From Rhodocyclaceae bacterium (GTDB lineage: Bacteria > Pseudomonadota > Gammaproteobacteria > Burkholderiales > Rhodocyclaceae), in assembly GCA_023253415.1 (NCBI GenBank), contig JALRGK010000063.1, positions 1 through 23,371 on the forward strand: DNA of 23,371 nt. The letters are read 5' to 3'. Every line of letters begins with the position of its first letter. Position 1 is the stretch's first letter. Under the pieces are notes generated by a model. It was given only the letters and a program-made list of their open reading frames with translations. It made no database searches and was not told the origin of the DNA. A program made the translations under genes and the position numbers. Positions 15,507 through 22,742 of the stretch are shown here, piece by piece.

Positions 15507-17480
15507 ATGATTCCTGAACTTGGGCAATTGGCTCTGTCGCTGTCGTTGTTTGTCGCTTTAGCGTTATCCATCCTGGGGCTTGCAGGACCGCAACTGGCTG
15601 TGCCCGTCTGGGGGCGCTTGGCCAAACCGTTGGCGTTGACGCTATTCACGTTAGTGGCAGCATCATTTTTCTGCCTCACGTGGAGCTTTCTCACCAACGA
15701 CTTTTCGGTGGCCTATGTGGCAGGTCACTCCAACACGAAGCTGCCGCTTGAATACCGTTTTGGTGCTACTTGGGGTGGCCATGAGGGTTCTCTGCTGCTC
15801 TGGGTGTTCATGCTCACCGCCTGGACGGGCGCTGTTGCCATTTTTTCACGCAGCTTGCCGATTGAAATGGTGGCGCGTGTGTTGGGCGTGCTGGGTCTGG
15901 TAAGTTTTGGCTTCATCCTCTTTATTCTGTTTACATCGAATCCGTTCACGCGCCTGTTACCGGCCGTCATGGAAGGGCGTGATTTGAACCCGCTGCTGCA
16001 AGATCCGGGCCTGGTGTATCACCCGCCTATGCTCTACATGGGTTATGTGGGTTTCTCGGTTGCTTTCGCCTTTGCCATTGCCGCGTTGCTGGCGGGTCGG
16101 CTGGATGCCACCTGGGCCCGTTGGTCCCGCCCGTGGACCCTGGCGGCCTGGGTGTTTCTCACCATCGGCATCGCACTGGGTTCTAACTGGGCCTATTACG
16201 AGCTGGGCTGGGGCGGCTGGTGGTTCTGGGATCCGGTTGAGAATGCCTCCTTCATGCCCTGGTTGGTTGGTACGGCGCTGATTCACTCGCTCGCTGTTTC
16301 GGAAAAGCGTGGTAGCTTCAAAAACTGGACCGTGCTACTGGCGATTGGTGCGTTTTCGCTGTCCCTGCTTGGTACCTTTATTGTTCGTTCCGGTGTGCTG
16401 ACATCAGTGCATGCGTTCGCAGCCGATCCGGCACGCGGTGTGTTTATTCTGGTGTTCCTAGCCATAGTGGTCGGTGGTTCTCTGGCGCTGTTCGCTTGGC
16501 GGGCGCCGACAGTCGGCCGCGGTGGTGCCTTTGCGCTGGTCTCCAAAGAGACACTCCTGCTCATCAACAATGTATTGCTACTGGCCGGCACAGGTGCCGT
16601 GCTGCTGGGTACCGTGTATCCCATGGTCATCGATGCGCTGAACCTGGGTAAGTTGTCTGTAGGGCCGCCGTACTTCAATGCTGTTTTTGTGCCCATTATG
16701 TTGCCGCTGTTGTTGCTATTGCCGTTTGGTCCGGTGGCGCGCTGGAAGCAGGATCAGATTTTGCCGCTGCTCAAGAATCTGCGCATTGAAGCCGTGCTTG
16801 CTGTAATCGCTGCCATTGTTTTGCCTTTAATCATGGGGAGTTGGCGCCCGATGATTGCCATTGGCGCGGGTTTGTCGGTGTGGGTGATGGCCGGTGTGGT
16901 GCGTCAGGTCGTTGTGCGTGTCAAATCCAGCTGGCCGCCGCGCGCTTTCTGGGGCATGCAGTTCGCGCACCTGGGGTTGGCCGTGTTTGTGGTGGGCGTC
17001 ACCTTTGTCAGCAGTTATCAGGTCGAACGCGACGTCAGCATGGCACCGGGTGATACGGTGTCTATTCAGAATATCCAGCTGACCCTCAAGGGGGTAAGTC
17101 CGGTGCGCGGCCCCAACTATGAAGGGGTTCGCGGCGAGGTGGATTATGGTCCGCTGGATCAACCCGGCAAAACCACCGGCAAACTATATACCGAAAAACG
17201 CACATACTTCTCGTCCACCATGCCCATGACCGAAGTTGGTATCGACAGTAGTCTCACGCGGGATCTGTATGTCTCAATGGGTGAGCCTACAGGTAATAAC
17301 GCCTGGGCCGTACGGGTGTACTACAAACCCTTTGTTAGCTGGATCTGGGCGGGTTGTGCCTTCATGGCACTGGGTGGCATTCTGGCGGCGTCTGATCGCC
17401 GGTATCGCAATTCACGCGTGCGTAAGTCTTCTGAAGAAGATGATCCCAACGCCATCATCGACGAGAAAGTGGCATCCTGA
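15507..17480 (+). CDS. ccmF: Cytochrome c haem lyase subunit CcmF
   Basis: 657 residues (E. coli CcmF 647), a polytopic inner-membrane protein with about 15 helices. With CcmH it forms the haem lyase that attaches haem, delivered by holo-CcmE, to the CXXCH cysteines of apocytochromes c in the periplasm. The tryptophan-rich WWD haem-handling motif is WGGWWFWDP at residues 235-243, followed by ENASFMPWL. The N-terminal region contains the conserved ATWGGHEGSLLLW, and RSGVLTSVHAFA follows the WWD region. A soluble periplasmic domain lies near the C-terminus before the last helix. The ATG is preceded by a weak purine stretch (GGGTTGAAGA). It shares one base with ccmG (TGATG). It heads a plus-strand ccmFGH unit rather than following ccmE on the same strand as is usual. 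Confidence 0.96.
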   Translation: MIPELGQLALSLSLFVALALSILGLAGPQLAVPVWGRLAKPLALTLFTLVAASFFCLTWSFLTNDFSVAYVAGHSNTKLPLEYRFGATWGGHEGSLLLWVFMLTAWTGAVAIFSRSLPIEMVARVLGVLGLVSFGFILFILFTSNPFTRLLPAVMEGRDLNPLLQDPGLVYHPPMLYMGYVGFSVAFAFAIAALLAGRLDATWARWSRPWTLAAWVFLTIGIALGSNWAYYELGWGGWWFWDPVENASFMPWLVGTALIHSLAVSEKRGSFKNWTVLLAIGAFSLSLLGTFIVRSGVLTSVHAFAADPARGVFILVFLAIVVGGSLALFAWRAPTVGRGGAFALVSKETLLLINNVLLLAGTGAVLLGTVYPMVIDALNLGKLSVGPPYFNAVFVPIMLPLLLLLPFGPVARWKQDQILPLLKNLRIEAVLAVIAAIVLPLIMGSWRPMIAIGAGLSVWVMAGVVRQVVVRVKSSWPPRAFWGMQFAHLGLAVFVVGVTFVSSYQVERDVSMAPGDTVSIQNIQLTLKGVSPVRGPNYEGVRGEVDYGPLDQPGKTTGKLYTEKRTYFSSTMPMTEVGIDSSLTRDLYVSMGEPTGNNAWAVRVYYKPFVSWIWAGCAFMALGGILAASDRRYRNSRVRKSSEEDDPNAIIDEKVAS

Positions 17481-18013
17481 TGAAACGTTTCTGGTGGTTC
17501 CTGATCCCTTTGTTGGCGTTTGCCGTTCTTGTCTTCTTCCTGGGTCGGGGCTTGTCTAAAGATCCACGTTATGTCCCGTCACCGCTTGTCGGTAAGCCAG
17601 CGCCCACGTTTAATCTGCCGCAACTGCACGATCCCAAACAGACGTTTGCGCCCGAAGATCTCAAGGGCCGTGTCTGGCTACTCAATGTCTGGGCGTCCTG
17701 GTGTGTTTCCTGCCGTGCCGAGCACCCGGTGCTTATCGATTTTGCCCGTACGCATCCGGATATTCCTCTGATTGGCCTGGATTACAAGGATCAACGTCCG
17801 GACGCCTTGGCCTGGCTCAAGGAACATGGCAATCCCTACGTGCTATCAGCCTTTGATGCGGATGGTCGTGTGGGTATCGACTATGGTGTGTACGGCGTAC
17901 CCGAGACCTACGTGATCGACCAGGCCGGCGTGATCCGCTACAAGCATGTGGGCCCGCTGACCACCGAGGTGGTGCAGACCCTCATTGATCCTATGTTGAA
18001 AGGGCTGAAGTAA
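17480..18013 (+). CDS. ccmG: Thiol:disulfide interchange protein CcmG/DsbE
   Basis: 177 residues with an uncleaved N-terminal membrane anchor (about 5-22) and a periplasmic thioredoxin-fold domain. The active site is WCVSC (C75, C78), and the cis-proline loop is GVYGVPETYVID. It keeps apocytochrome c cysteines reduced, or resolves disulfides with CcmH, so that haem can be attached; electrons normally come from DsbD/CcdA. The redox pair Val-Ser between the cysteines differs from the Pro-Thr of E. coli CcmG. The gene is coupled to ccmF (one-base overlap upstream) and to ccmH (shares base 18013 in TAATG). Confidence 0.95.
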   Translation: MKRFWWFLIPLLAFAVLVFFLGRGLSKDPRYVPSPLVGKPAPTFNLPQLHDPKQTFAPEDLKGRVWLLNVWASWCVSCRAEHPVLIDFARTHPDIPLIGLDYKDQRPDALAWLKEHGNPYVLSAFDADGRVGIDYGVYGVPETYVIDQAGVIRYKHVGPLTTEVVQTLIDPMLKGLK

Positions 18014-19032
18014 TGAGACAGCTCCTCAAGTATGCCGTGGCATTGATACTGGCGACCGGTAGTGTTGCCTACGCCGCCGAGGCACAACCATTGGCGCAAA
18101 ACCCGGTGGTGGAAAAGCGTCTTAACGCTATTTCTGAAAATCTGCGTTGCCTGGTTTGCCAGAATGAATCTCTGGCGGGTTCCCGTGCAGAACTGGCTGA
18201 GGATTTGCGACGTGAAGTGCGTCACCTCATCGAAGCCGGTAAATCGGATCAAGAAATCATCGATTTCCTGGTCAGCCGCTATGGTGATTACGTGCTCTAT
18301 GACCCACCCTTCAAAGCGACGACACTGTTGCTCTGGGTGGGGCCGTTTGTATTGCTTGGCGGTGGCTTGGTCGGACTGATCGTTTTCCTGCGTCGACGCA
18401 GCCGTCTGGGCCTGGTTGATGAAGAAGACGTGTCGAACCCGGTTGCAAGGAATAATGCCTCATCGGGCGGCAAGACAGCGTCGACCCATATGACCGGTCG
18501 CTGGCTGGTCTGGCTCGTCATGTGCCTGATTCCTGTCGGGGGAGGCCTGGTCTATCTCAAGGTCGGCAACCCGGCGGGTATGGATGCCGCCAATGTCAAA
18601 CCGGCGCCGGACCCCAACGCCATGGTGGCGCGCCTACAGGCCAAAATGGACGCCAACCCGGATGATCCTGCCGGTTGGCAGCTGCTGGCGCGTGCCTATA
18701 TGGTGATGAATCGTCCGGATGACGCGGTTAAGGCTTTTGGTCACATCTTGCCGCTGATTAAGCAAGAACCGCAGCTCATGGCCGATTATGCCGAAGCGTT
18801 GGCTGCCTCGGGGGATTTGAAAGGTGCACGGACCTGGATCAACAATGCCTTGCAGAAGGGCAGCCAGGATCCGAAGGTGCTGTTCATGGCCGGTGGCTTG
18901 GCCTTTGACGAAGGCAATTACAAACAGGCGCTCAACTACTGGGAACGAATTCTCAAACTTGTTGCCCCGGATTCACCGGAAGCCAAGTTCGTGCAGGAGA
19001 ACATTGCGGAAGCGAAAGCCCGTTTGAAATAA
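18013..19032 (+). CDS. ccmH: CcmH/CcmI fusion, cytochrome c maturation
   Basis: 339 residues joining two modules. Residues 1-21 are a signal peptide. The CcmH domain carries the thiol motif LRCLVC (C46, C49) and a membrane helix at about 103-126. A second helix at about 164-182 begins the CcmI part, and residues 203-339 form TPR-like helical repeats (for example NPDDPAGWQLLARAYMVM and a similar unit near 305). CcmH reduces apocytochrome thiols together with CcmG; the TPR domain binds the apocytochrome C-terminus and presents it to CcmF. E. coli CcmH has the same fused design, whereas many proteobacteria encode CcmH and CcmI separately. AAAGGG lies before the ATG. A strong terminator follows the stop. 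Confidence 0.94.
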   Translation: MRQLLKYAVALILATGSVAYAAEAQPLAQNPVVEKRLNAISENLRCLVCQNESLAGSRAELAEDLRREVRHLIEAGKSDQEIIDFLVSRYGDYVLYDPPFKATTLLLWVGPFVLLGGGLVGLIVFLRRRSRLGLVDEEDVSNPVARNNASSGGKTASTHMTGRWLVWLVMCLIPVGGGLVYLKVGNPAGMDAANVKPAPDPNAMVARLQAKMDANPDDPAGWQLLARAYMVMNRPDDAVKAFGHILPLIKQEPQLMADYAEALAASGDLKGARTWINNALQKGSQDPKVLFMAGGLAFDEGNYKQALNYWERILKLVAPDSPEAKFVQENIAEAKARLK

Positions 19033-19055
19033 TCGTGTCACTCAGATCTCAAAGC

Positions 19056-19082
19056 AAAGGGGGCTCATAGCCCCCTTTTTTT
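19056..19082 (+). terminator. Rho-independent terminator of ccmFGH
   Basis: GGGGGC (19059-19064) and GCCCCC (19070-19075) form a perfect stem with the 5-base loop TCATA, followed by seven Ts (19076-19082). An AAA before the stem can pair with the first three Ts. On the minus strand the stem is followed only by TTTGCTTT, so it should work mainly for ccmFGH and weakly, if at all, for ccmE, whose stop is about 20 bases away. Confidence 0.88.
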
Positions 19083-19102
19083 GCAGCACAAAAGCATCAC
19101 AT

Positions 19103-19549
19103 TTATTTCAATGTTTTTGCAGCCTTATCTATGGCCGCTTTGTCCAGCGCTTGCTGGGCTTCTGGGGGCATATAGTTTTCGTCGTGCTTGGCGAGCACTT
19201 CTGAAGCCTTGAACAGCGTAGCGCCATCCTCCAGCTTGCCTTGGGCGACAACACCCTTGCCCTCACGGAATAGGTCCGGCAGGATACCCGTGTAGGTTAC
19301 AGGAACATCATGGGCCATGTCTGTGACGACAAAATGCACGTTCACCCCATCCCGTTGCACACTGCCTTCTTTCACCATCCCACCAATCCGGAAAGCCCGG
19401 TTCTTGGGGGCTTCGCCGGCCGCAACCTGCGTTGGCGTAAAGAAGAACACCAGGTTTTCTTCAAAGGCATTAAGCACCAGCGCGGCGGCAGTGCCAATGA
19501 CAGCCAGCGCTCCGATAATCAGAGCAAATCGTTTATGTCGTGGTTTCAT
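19103..19549 (-). CDS. ccmE: Haem chaperone CcmE
   Basis: 148 residues with an N-terminal membrane anchor (about 8-27) and a periplasmic OB-fold domain. The HxxxY motif is intact: His122 and Tyr126 in VLAKHDENYMPPE. His122 forms the covalent bond to haem before transfer to CcmF. Other family marks are LVFFFTPTQV after the anchor and RIGGMVKEGSV. The gene lies alone on the minus strand, separated from ccmCD by about 3.2 kb and converging with ccmFGH, which is unlike the usual ccmABCDEFGH run. It must therefore have its own promoter in the short divergent gap to the histidine kinase gene. A minus-strand TAGAAT just before the start is the only -10-like box noticed. Confidence 0.96.
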   Translation of the reverse strand: MKPRHKRFALIIGALAVIGTAAALVLNAFEENLVFFFTPTQVAAGEAPKNRAFRIGGMVKEGSVQRDGVNVHFVVTDMAHDVPVTYTGILPDLFREGKGVVAQGKLEDGATLFKASEVLAKHDENYMPPEAQQALDKAAIDKAAKTLK

Positions 19550-19566
19550 GGCGCTATTCTATCAAT

Positions 19567-19595
19567 TTGCTGACCTTGTAGATGTTCTGGATAAT
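19567..19595 (+). promoter_or_regulatory. Candidate promoter of the histidine kinase gene
   Basis: TTGCTG (19567-19572) and GATAAT (19590-19595) are separated by exactly 17 bp. The -10 is 5/6 and the -35 is 3/6 to the sigma-70 consensus. Seven bases past the -10 is the A of the kinase ATG at 19602, so the message could start at its own start codon. The gap to divergent ccmE is only 52 bases, so control of the two genes may be linked. Confidence 0.4.
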
Positions 19596-19601
19596 CGGCG
19601 C

Positions 19602-21482
19602 ATGTCGATTCAACGATTATTCTGTGTCTTAGGGCTTTTATTCTGTGCCGTTATAGCGCAAGCGCACGATTTTGTGACCGAACGCGCCTGGGTTGAAGAC
19701 CCTGCGGGCACCATGACCCTGGCCGAAGTCCAGCAAGCCCCCGCCACAGCATTCGACAACAAGTACTTTACGCGGGGTTTTAGCCGGTCCACCTTCTGGT
19801 TACGCCTCAGAATTGACCCAAACGCGTCCTCAGAGCATCCGGCCGCCGACAAGCTCGTCATTCGGATCCGGCCGCCTTATCAGGACCAGGTGCGCTTATA
19901 TGATCCTCTGGCCGACCAGGACCGAATTCGCCAGACCGGTGATTATTTCGATTGGGCTGACGATGAATACCGTTCGCTGAACCTCAACTTCGTCATACCC
20001 GTGGGAGAGAGTCCGCGAGACGTCTGGCTGCGACTGCGAACGGATCAGAGCACCATGACGGTCATTGAAGTGATGACTGAAGACGAAACCCGCGCCGCAG
20101 ACCGGCGACAGGAAATTGCCATGACACTTTACCTTGCCGTGCTGCTGGTCTGCATGGGCTGGGGATCATTAAATTATTTCAATCACCGAGACGAGCTTGT
20201 CGGCAGCTATGTCTTTCGTGAACTGCTCGCCATTGCGTATGCCCTGATCATGTTGGGGTATTTCCGAGTATTCACTTCCGGATGGTTGCCTGTTCATCTG
20301 GTTGATCCGGTATCCAATATCGTGATCTGGTTTTTTGTGGCGTACGTGATCTGGTTTGATACCCGCTTAATCCGAGAGTTCAAACCGCATCCGTGGCTAA
20401 CGCGGGTGCTCCGGATCTTGCCCTGGGTGTTTCCGTTGAACATGCTGTTATTCGTGGTGGGCAAGTTATATCTCGCCAACATCGTCAACGCCTACCTGGT
20501 GATTTTCGCCATTTTCTTAATCATGTGTGCCGCCTTATCGACGCGTGCCTGGAAAGAAGCGCAGGGTGCGCCGGCCGATGAACAGCCCGTCTTTTCCAAA
20601 GCCTTCCTGCTCACGGTGTATGGCACCGTGTTGCTGGTAGTGCTGGTCAATCGATTGCCCATTATGGGTTTCATGTCGGCGCAGGATGGCTTTTTGTATC
20701 TCAATCTGGTCTATGCGGTGCTCAGTAGTATTGCCATGATGGTGCTCATTCAGGTGCGCACATCGCGTCTCCATCAGCGGCAGCAGGATGCACAGAGACG
20801 CCTGGAAGTGGCCGAGTTAGAGGCCGAGCAGGAGCGTGCCCAACGGATCGAACAAGCCAATTTCCTTAAGATGCTTGCCCATGAAATGAAGACACCCTTG
20901 TCTGTGGTGCGCATGGCGATCGGGCGGGGGGAGCAGGGCTCACGCATTAGTGACATGGCAGATCGTGCTGTACAAGACATGAACGGCATCATCGAACGTT
21001 TGCTCGATGTTGAGAAACTCAATGATCAACAGCTCAAGGTGCTGCCGGTTTCCTTTGATCTCATCGATCTGATTCATAAAATCCGAGATGGCTTGCCGGA
21101 AGGGCAGCGGCTTCGGCTGGACGCACCCCAGCAGCTGATGATGCAAAGCGATGTTCGATTCATCCAGGTCATTCTTTCCAACCTCTTTGAAAACGCTATC
21201 AAATACGGTGCGGTAGATGCGCCTATCGATGTTCGAATCCGGCAGACGTCAGGCCGCATTGCGATATCGGTATGCAACCCTGTTGGCGCGTCAGGTGCGC
21301 CGGATCCGGCACAAGTCTTTAACAAATACTATCGCGCACCGGGAGCGCACGAACGGACGGGTTCCGGTTTGGGCTTATATCTCGTAAATGCGATGGTCAG
21401 TTTATTGGCGGGCAGCATTCGTTATCAGGCCTCAGTTGGCGTGATCTGTTTCGATATCAGTCTGCCGGTAGCCACCGCTTGA
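19602..21482 (+). CDS. 7TMR-DISM-type sensor histidine kinase
   Basis: 626 residues from the ATG at 19602, which begins a clean signal peptide (cleavage near residue 21, after AQA). The frame stays open upstream, but that part is antisense to ccmE. Residues about 24-165 are a periplasmic beta-rich domain like 7TMR-DISMED2 (SRSTFWLRLR, DVWLRLRT). About 172-386 hold seven membrane helices. A coiled coil (386-420) leads to the HisKA box LAHEMKTPL with phospho-accepting His427. The ATPase domain has its N box at FENAIKYG (Asn531) and G2 box TGSGLGL (586-592). The G1 position reads CNPVGASG instead of the usual D-x-G-x-G. It should phosphorylate the response regulator encoded 86 nt downstream. The signal is unknown; DISMED2 domains are thought to bind carbohydrate-like ligands. 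Confidence 0.9.
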   Translation: MSIQRLFCVLGLLFCAVIAQAHDFVTERAWVEDPAGTMTLAEVQQAPATAFDNKYFTRGFSRSTFWLRLRIDPNASSEHPAADKLVIRIRPPYQDQVRLYDPLADQDRIRQTGDYFDWADDEYRSLNLNFVIPVGESPRDVWLRLRTDQSTMTVIEVMTEDETRAADRRQEIAMTLYLAVLLVCMGWGSLNYFNHRDELVGSYVFRELLAIAYALIMLGYFRVFTSGWLPVHLVDPVSNIVIWFFVAYVIWFDTRLIREFKPHPWLTRVLRILPWVFPLNMLLFVVGKLYLANIVNAYLVIFAIFLIMCAALSTRAWKEAQGAPADEQPVFSKAFLLTVYGTVLLVVLVNRLPIMGFMSAQDGFLYLNLVYAVLSSIAMMVLIQVRTSRLHQRQQDAQRRLEVAELEAEQERAQRIEQANFLKMLAHEMKTPLSVVRMAIGRGEQGSRISDMADRAVQDMNGIIERLLDVEKLNDQQLKVLPVSFDLIDLIHKIRDGLPEGQRLRLDAPQQLMMQSDVRFIQVILSNLFENAIKYGAVDAPIDVRIRQTSGRIAISVCNPVGASGAPDPAQVFNKYYRAPGAHERTGSGLGLYLVNAMVSLLAGSIRYQASVGVICFDISLPVATA

Positions 21483-21542
21483 AAGTTTTTGTAAGTTTCA
21501 GGCAGGCGTCTTCGGTACATTGAGTCCCTTCATTATGTAAGG
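21483..21542 (+). promoter_or_regulatory. Candidate operator repeats upstream of the response regulator
   Basis: Directly after the kinase stop, AAGTTT occurs twice (21483-21488 and 21493-21498), spaced 10 bp start to start, one helical turn, which is how OmpR-family sites are commonly arranged. TGTAAG occurs at 21490-21495 and again within TATGTAAGG (21534-21542). The same TATGTAAGG is found upstream of the winged-helix gene (22290-22298). No strong sigma-70 promoter is visible. This is inference from repeats only. Confidence 0.3.
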
Positions 21543-21568
21543 CTATTGCTGCCCAGCCAGACCCTCCT

Positions 21569-22249
21569 ATGAATATCGTTGTCGTTGAAGACCATCAAGA
21601 CCTGCGCGAGTTGTTCGTAGAACACTTGCTGGGCGATGGTTTCAATGTCGTTGGCGCTGGGTGTGCCGAAGACCTCGATGAGCACATGACCAACGTCGCC
21701 GTTGATCTCCTGGTTCTGGATCTGAATCTGCCCGGTGAGAGTGGTCTGGAGATCGCGCGTCGGGTGCGTGCGGCGCACACCGGTATCAACATCATCATGC
21801 TGACCGCGTTAACCAGTGAAGATGATCGTATTCGTGGTTACGAAAGTGGTGCAGATCTCTATTTATCAAAACCCATCTCGCCACTGGAGCTGTCGGCTGC
21901 AGTCAAAGCAGTGCACCGGCGTCTTGTGTCTGCCGTGGAGTCGAGTGCACTGCTTACCCTCCATGTCTCGCGCATGACGATTGCTTCTTCCCAGGGTGAA
22001 GCCAACATTAGTAAAGCGGACACGGCGCTGCTCAAAGCCCTGGCATCTGCCCCGGATCGCCGTCTGGCCTACTGGCGCCTATTTGAGGTCACCGAACGGG
22101 ATCAAAGCGAAGCTGCAAAAGGCCAATTGGAGTTACAGGTCTTCCGGTTACGTAAAAAACTCATTGAAATCGGTATCTCCGAAGACCTCATCAAATCAGT
22201 GCGCCGAGAGGGGTACCAGCTGACCCAACTGATCCGGGTCGAAGCTTAA
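21569..22249 (+). CDS. OmpR-family response regulator
   Basis: 226 residues. The receiver domain (about 1-117) has the acidic pair E7/D8 in VVVEDHQDLRELF, phospho-acceptor Asp51 in LLVLDLNLPGESGL, Thr79 in IIMLTA and Lys101 in YLSKPIS, so it should be phosphorylated normally. The C-terminal winged-helix domain (about 127-226) is divergent but keeps the FRLRKKL recognition-helix region and SVRREGYQL wing of the OmpR/PhoB class. It probably regulates transcription in response to the upstream kinase. It is separated from the kinase by 86 nt, with repeats that may be its own binding sites. The ATG at 21569 has no Shine-Dalgarno before it (ACCCTCCT). Target genes are unknown; ccm genes and the small winged-helix gene are nearby candidates. 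Confidence 0.93.
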   Translation: MNIVVVEDHQDLRELFVEHLLGDGFNVVGAGCAEDLDEHMTNVAVDLLVLDLNLPGESGLEIARRVRAAHTGINIIMLTALTSEDDRIRGYESGADLYLSKPISPLELSAAVKAVHRRLVSAVESSALLTLHVSRMTIASSQGEANISKADTALLKALASAPDRRLAYWRLFEVTERDQSEAAKGQLELQVFRLRKKLIEIGISEDLIKSVRREGYQLTQLIRVEA

Positions 22250-22371
22250 CTTGGCCTTTGCAAAAAATTAGGGCAGCCTCGTGGGACCCTATGTAAGGAT
22301 TGGTAATTATTTGATCTAAATTTTTTGGTATATTTTTCATTGAACACGCTGATTAATTTTGTGTCTTCCTT
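22250..22371 (+). promoter_or_regulatory. AT-rich leader of the winged-helix gene
   Basis: This 122-base gap becomes extremely AT-rich: I count 21 G/C in the 81 bases 22291-22371 (26%). It carries TATGTAAGG (22290-22298), also present upstream of the response regulator, and several -10-like boxes such as TATATT (22329-22334), but no -35/-10 pair with good spacing. The weak inverted AGGG...CCCT near 22270-22290 is not a convincing terminator. Confidence 0.35.
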
Positions 22372-22728
22372 ATGAGTCTGTTTTTTTCCAATATGCTGCT
22401 CGGTCAGATTTCGACCGAGGTCCCCAAAGGCAAGGGGCGCATAGTGTCGTTCGCAGGGACAGACCCGGATATTCGCTTGACCACGGGTAGTATGTCCGAG
22501 CGTGTGCTCGGTTATCTTTATTTAAGTGGTGTGCCGTGCGTGGGGCGCGATATTGCGGCAGGGATCAAAAGCAATTCAAGCCGGGTCAGTAAAACCCTGA
22601 AAGACCTGATTAGCCTCGGTGAGGTCGAGGTGATCAAGCATGATGGCTGCGTCACCGAATATGGGTTAACGCCGCAAGGCTTACAAGCGCTCAAGGCAAC
22701 TACTGTTTTTGCCGAACTAAAGCCTTAA
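22372..22728 (+). CDS. Small winged-helix (MarR-like) DNA-binding protein
   Basis: 118 residues. The first 40 are not recognised (MSLFFSNMLLGQ...). From about residue 40 the pattern is a winged helix-turn-helix: MSERVLGYLYLSG, then VGRDIAAGIKSNSSRVSKTL as the helix-turn-helix, then LISLGEVEVIKHD and EYGLTPQGLQALK as the wing, reminiscent of MarR/ArsR and phage-type wHTH proteins. It lacks the long dimerisation helices of a full MarR, so the exact family is open. The ATG at 22372 has no Shine-Dalgarno; another ATG lies at 22393. The gene follows the two-component system on the same strand and converges with ccmD, whose stop is 14 bases away. No catalytic motif is seen. A role as transcription regulator is inferred. 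Confidence 0.7.
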   Translation: MSLFFSNMLLGQISTEVPKGKGRIVSFAGTDPDIRLTTGSMSERVLGYLYLSGVPCVGRDIAAGIKSNSSRVSKTLKDLISLGEVEVIKHDGCVTEYGLTPQGLQALKATTVFAELKP

Positions 22729-22742
22729 GCTTGGAATAAACC

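Noticed and set aside
19317..19601. N-terminal extension of the kinase frame by 95 codons antisense to ccmE
   Set aside because: It has no signal or domain pattern and lies wholly over the ccmE coding strand, while the ATG at 19602 begins a clean signal peptide.
22268..22292. Terminator between the response regulator and the winged-helix gene
   Set aside because: The AGGG/CCCT pairing is only 4 bp with a long loop and has no T-run on the plus strand.
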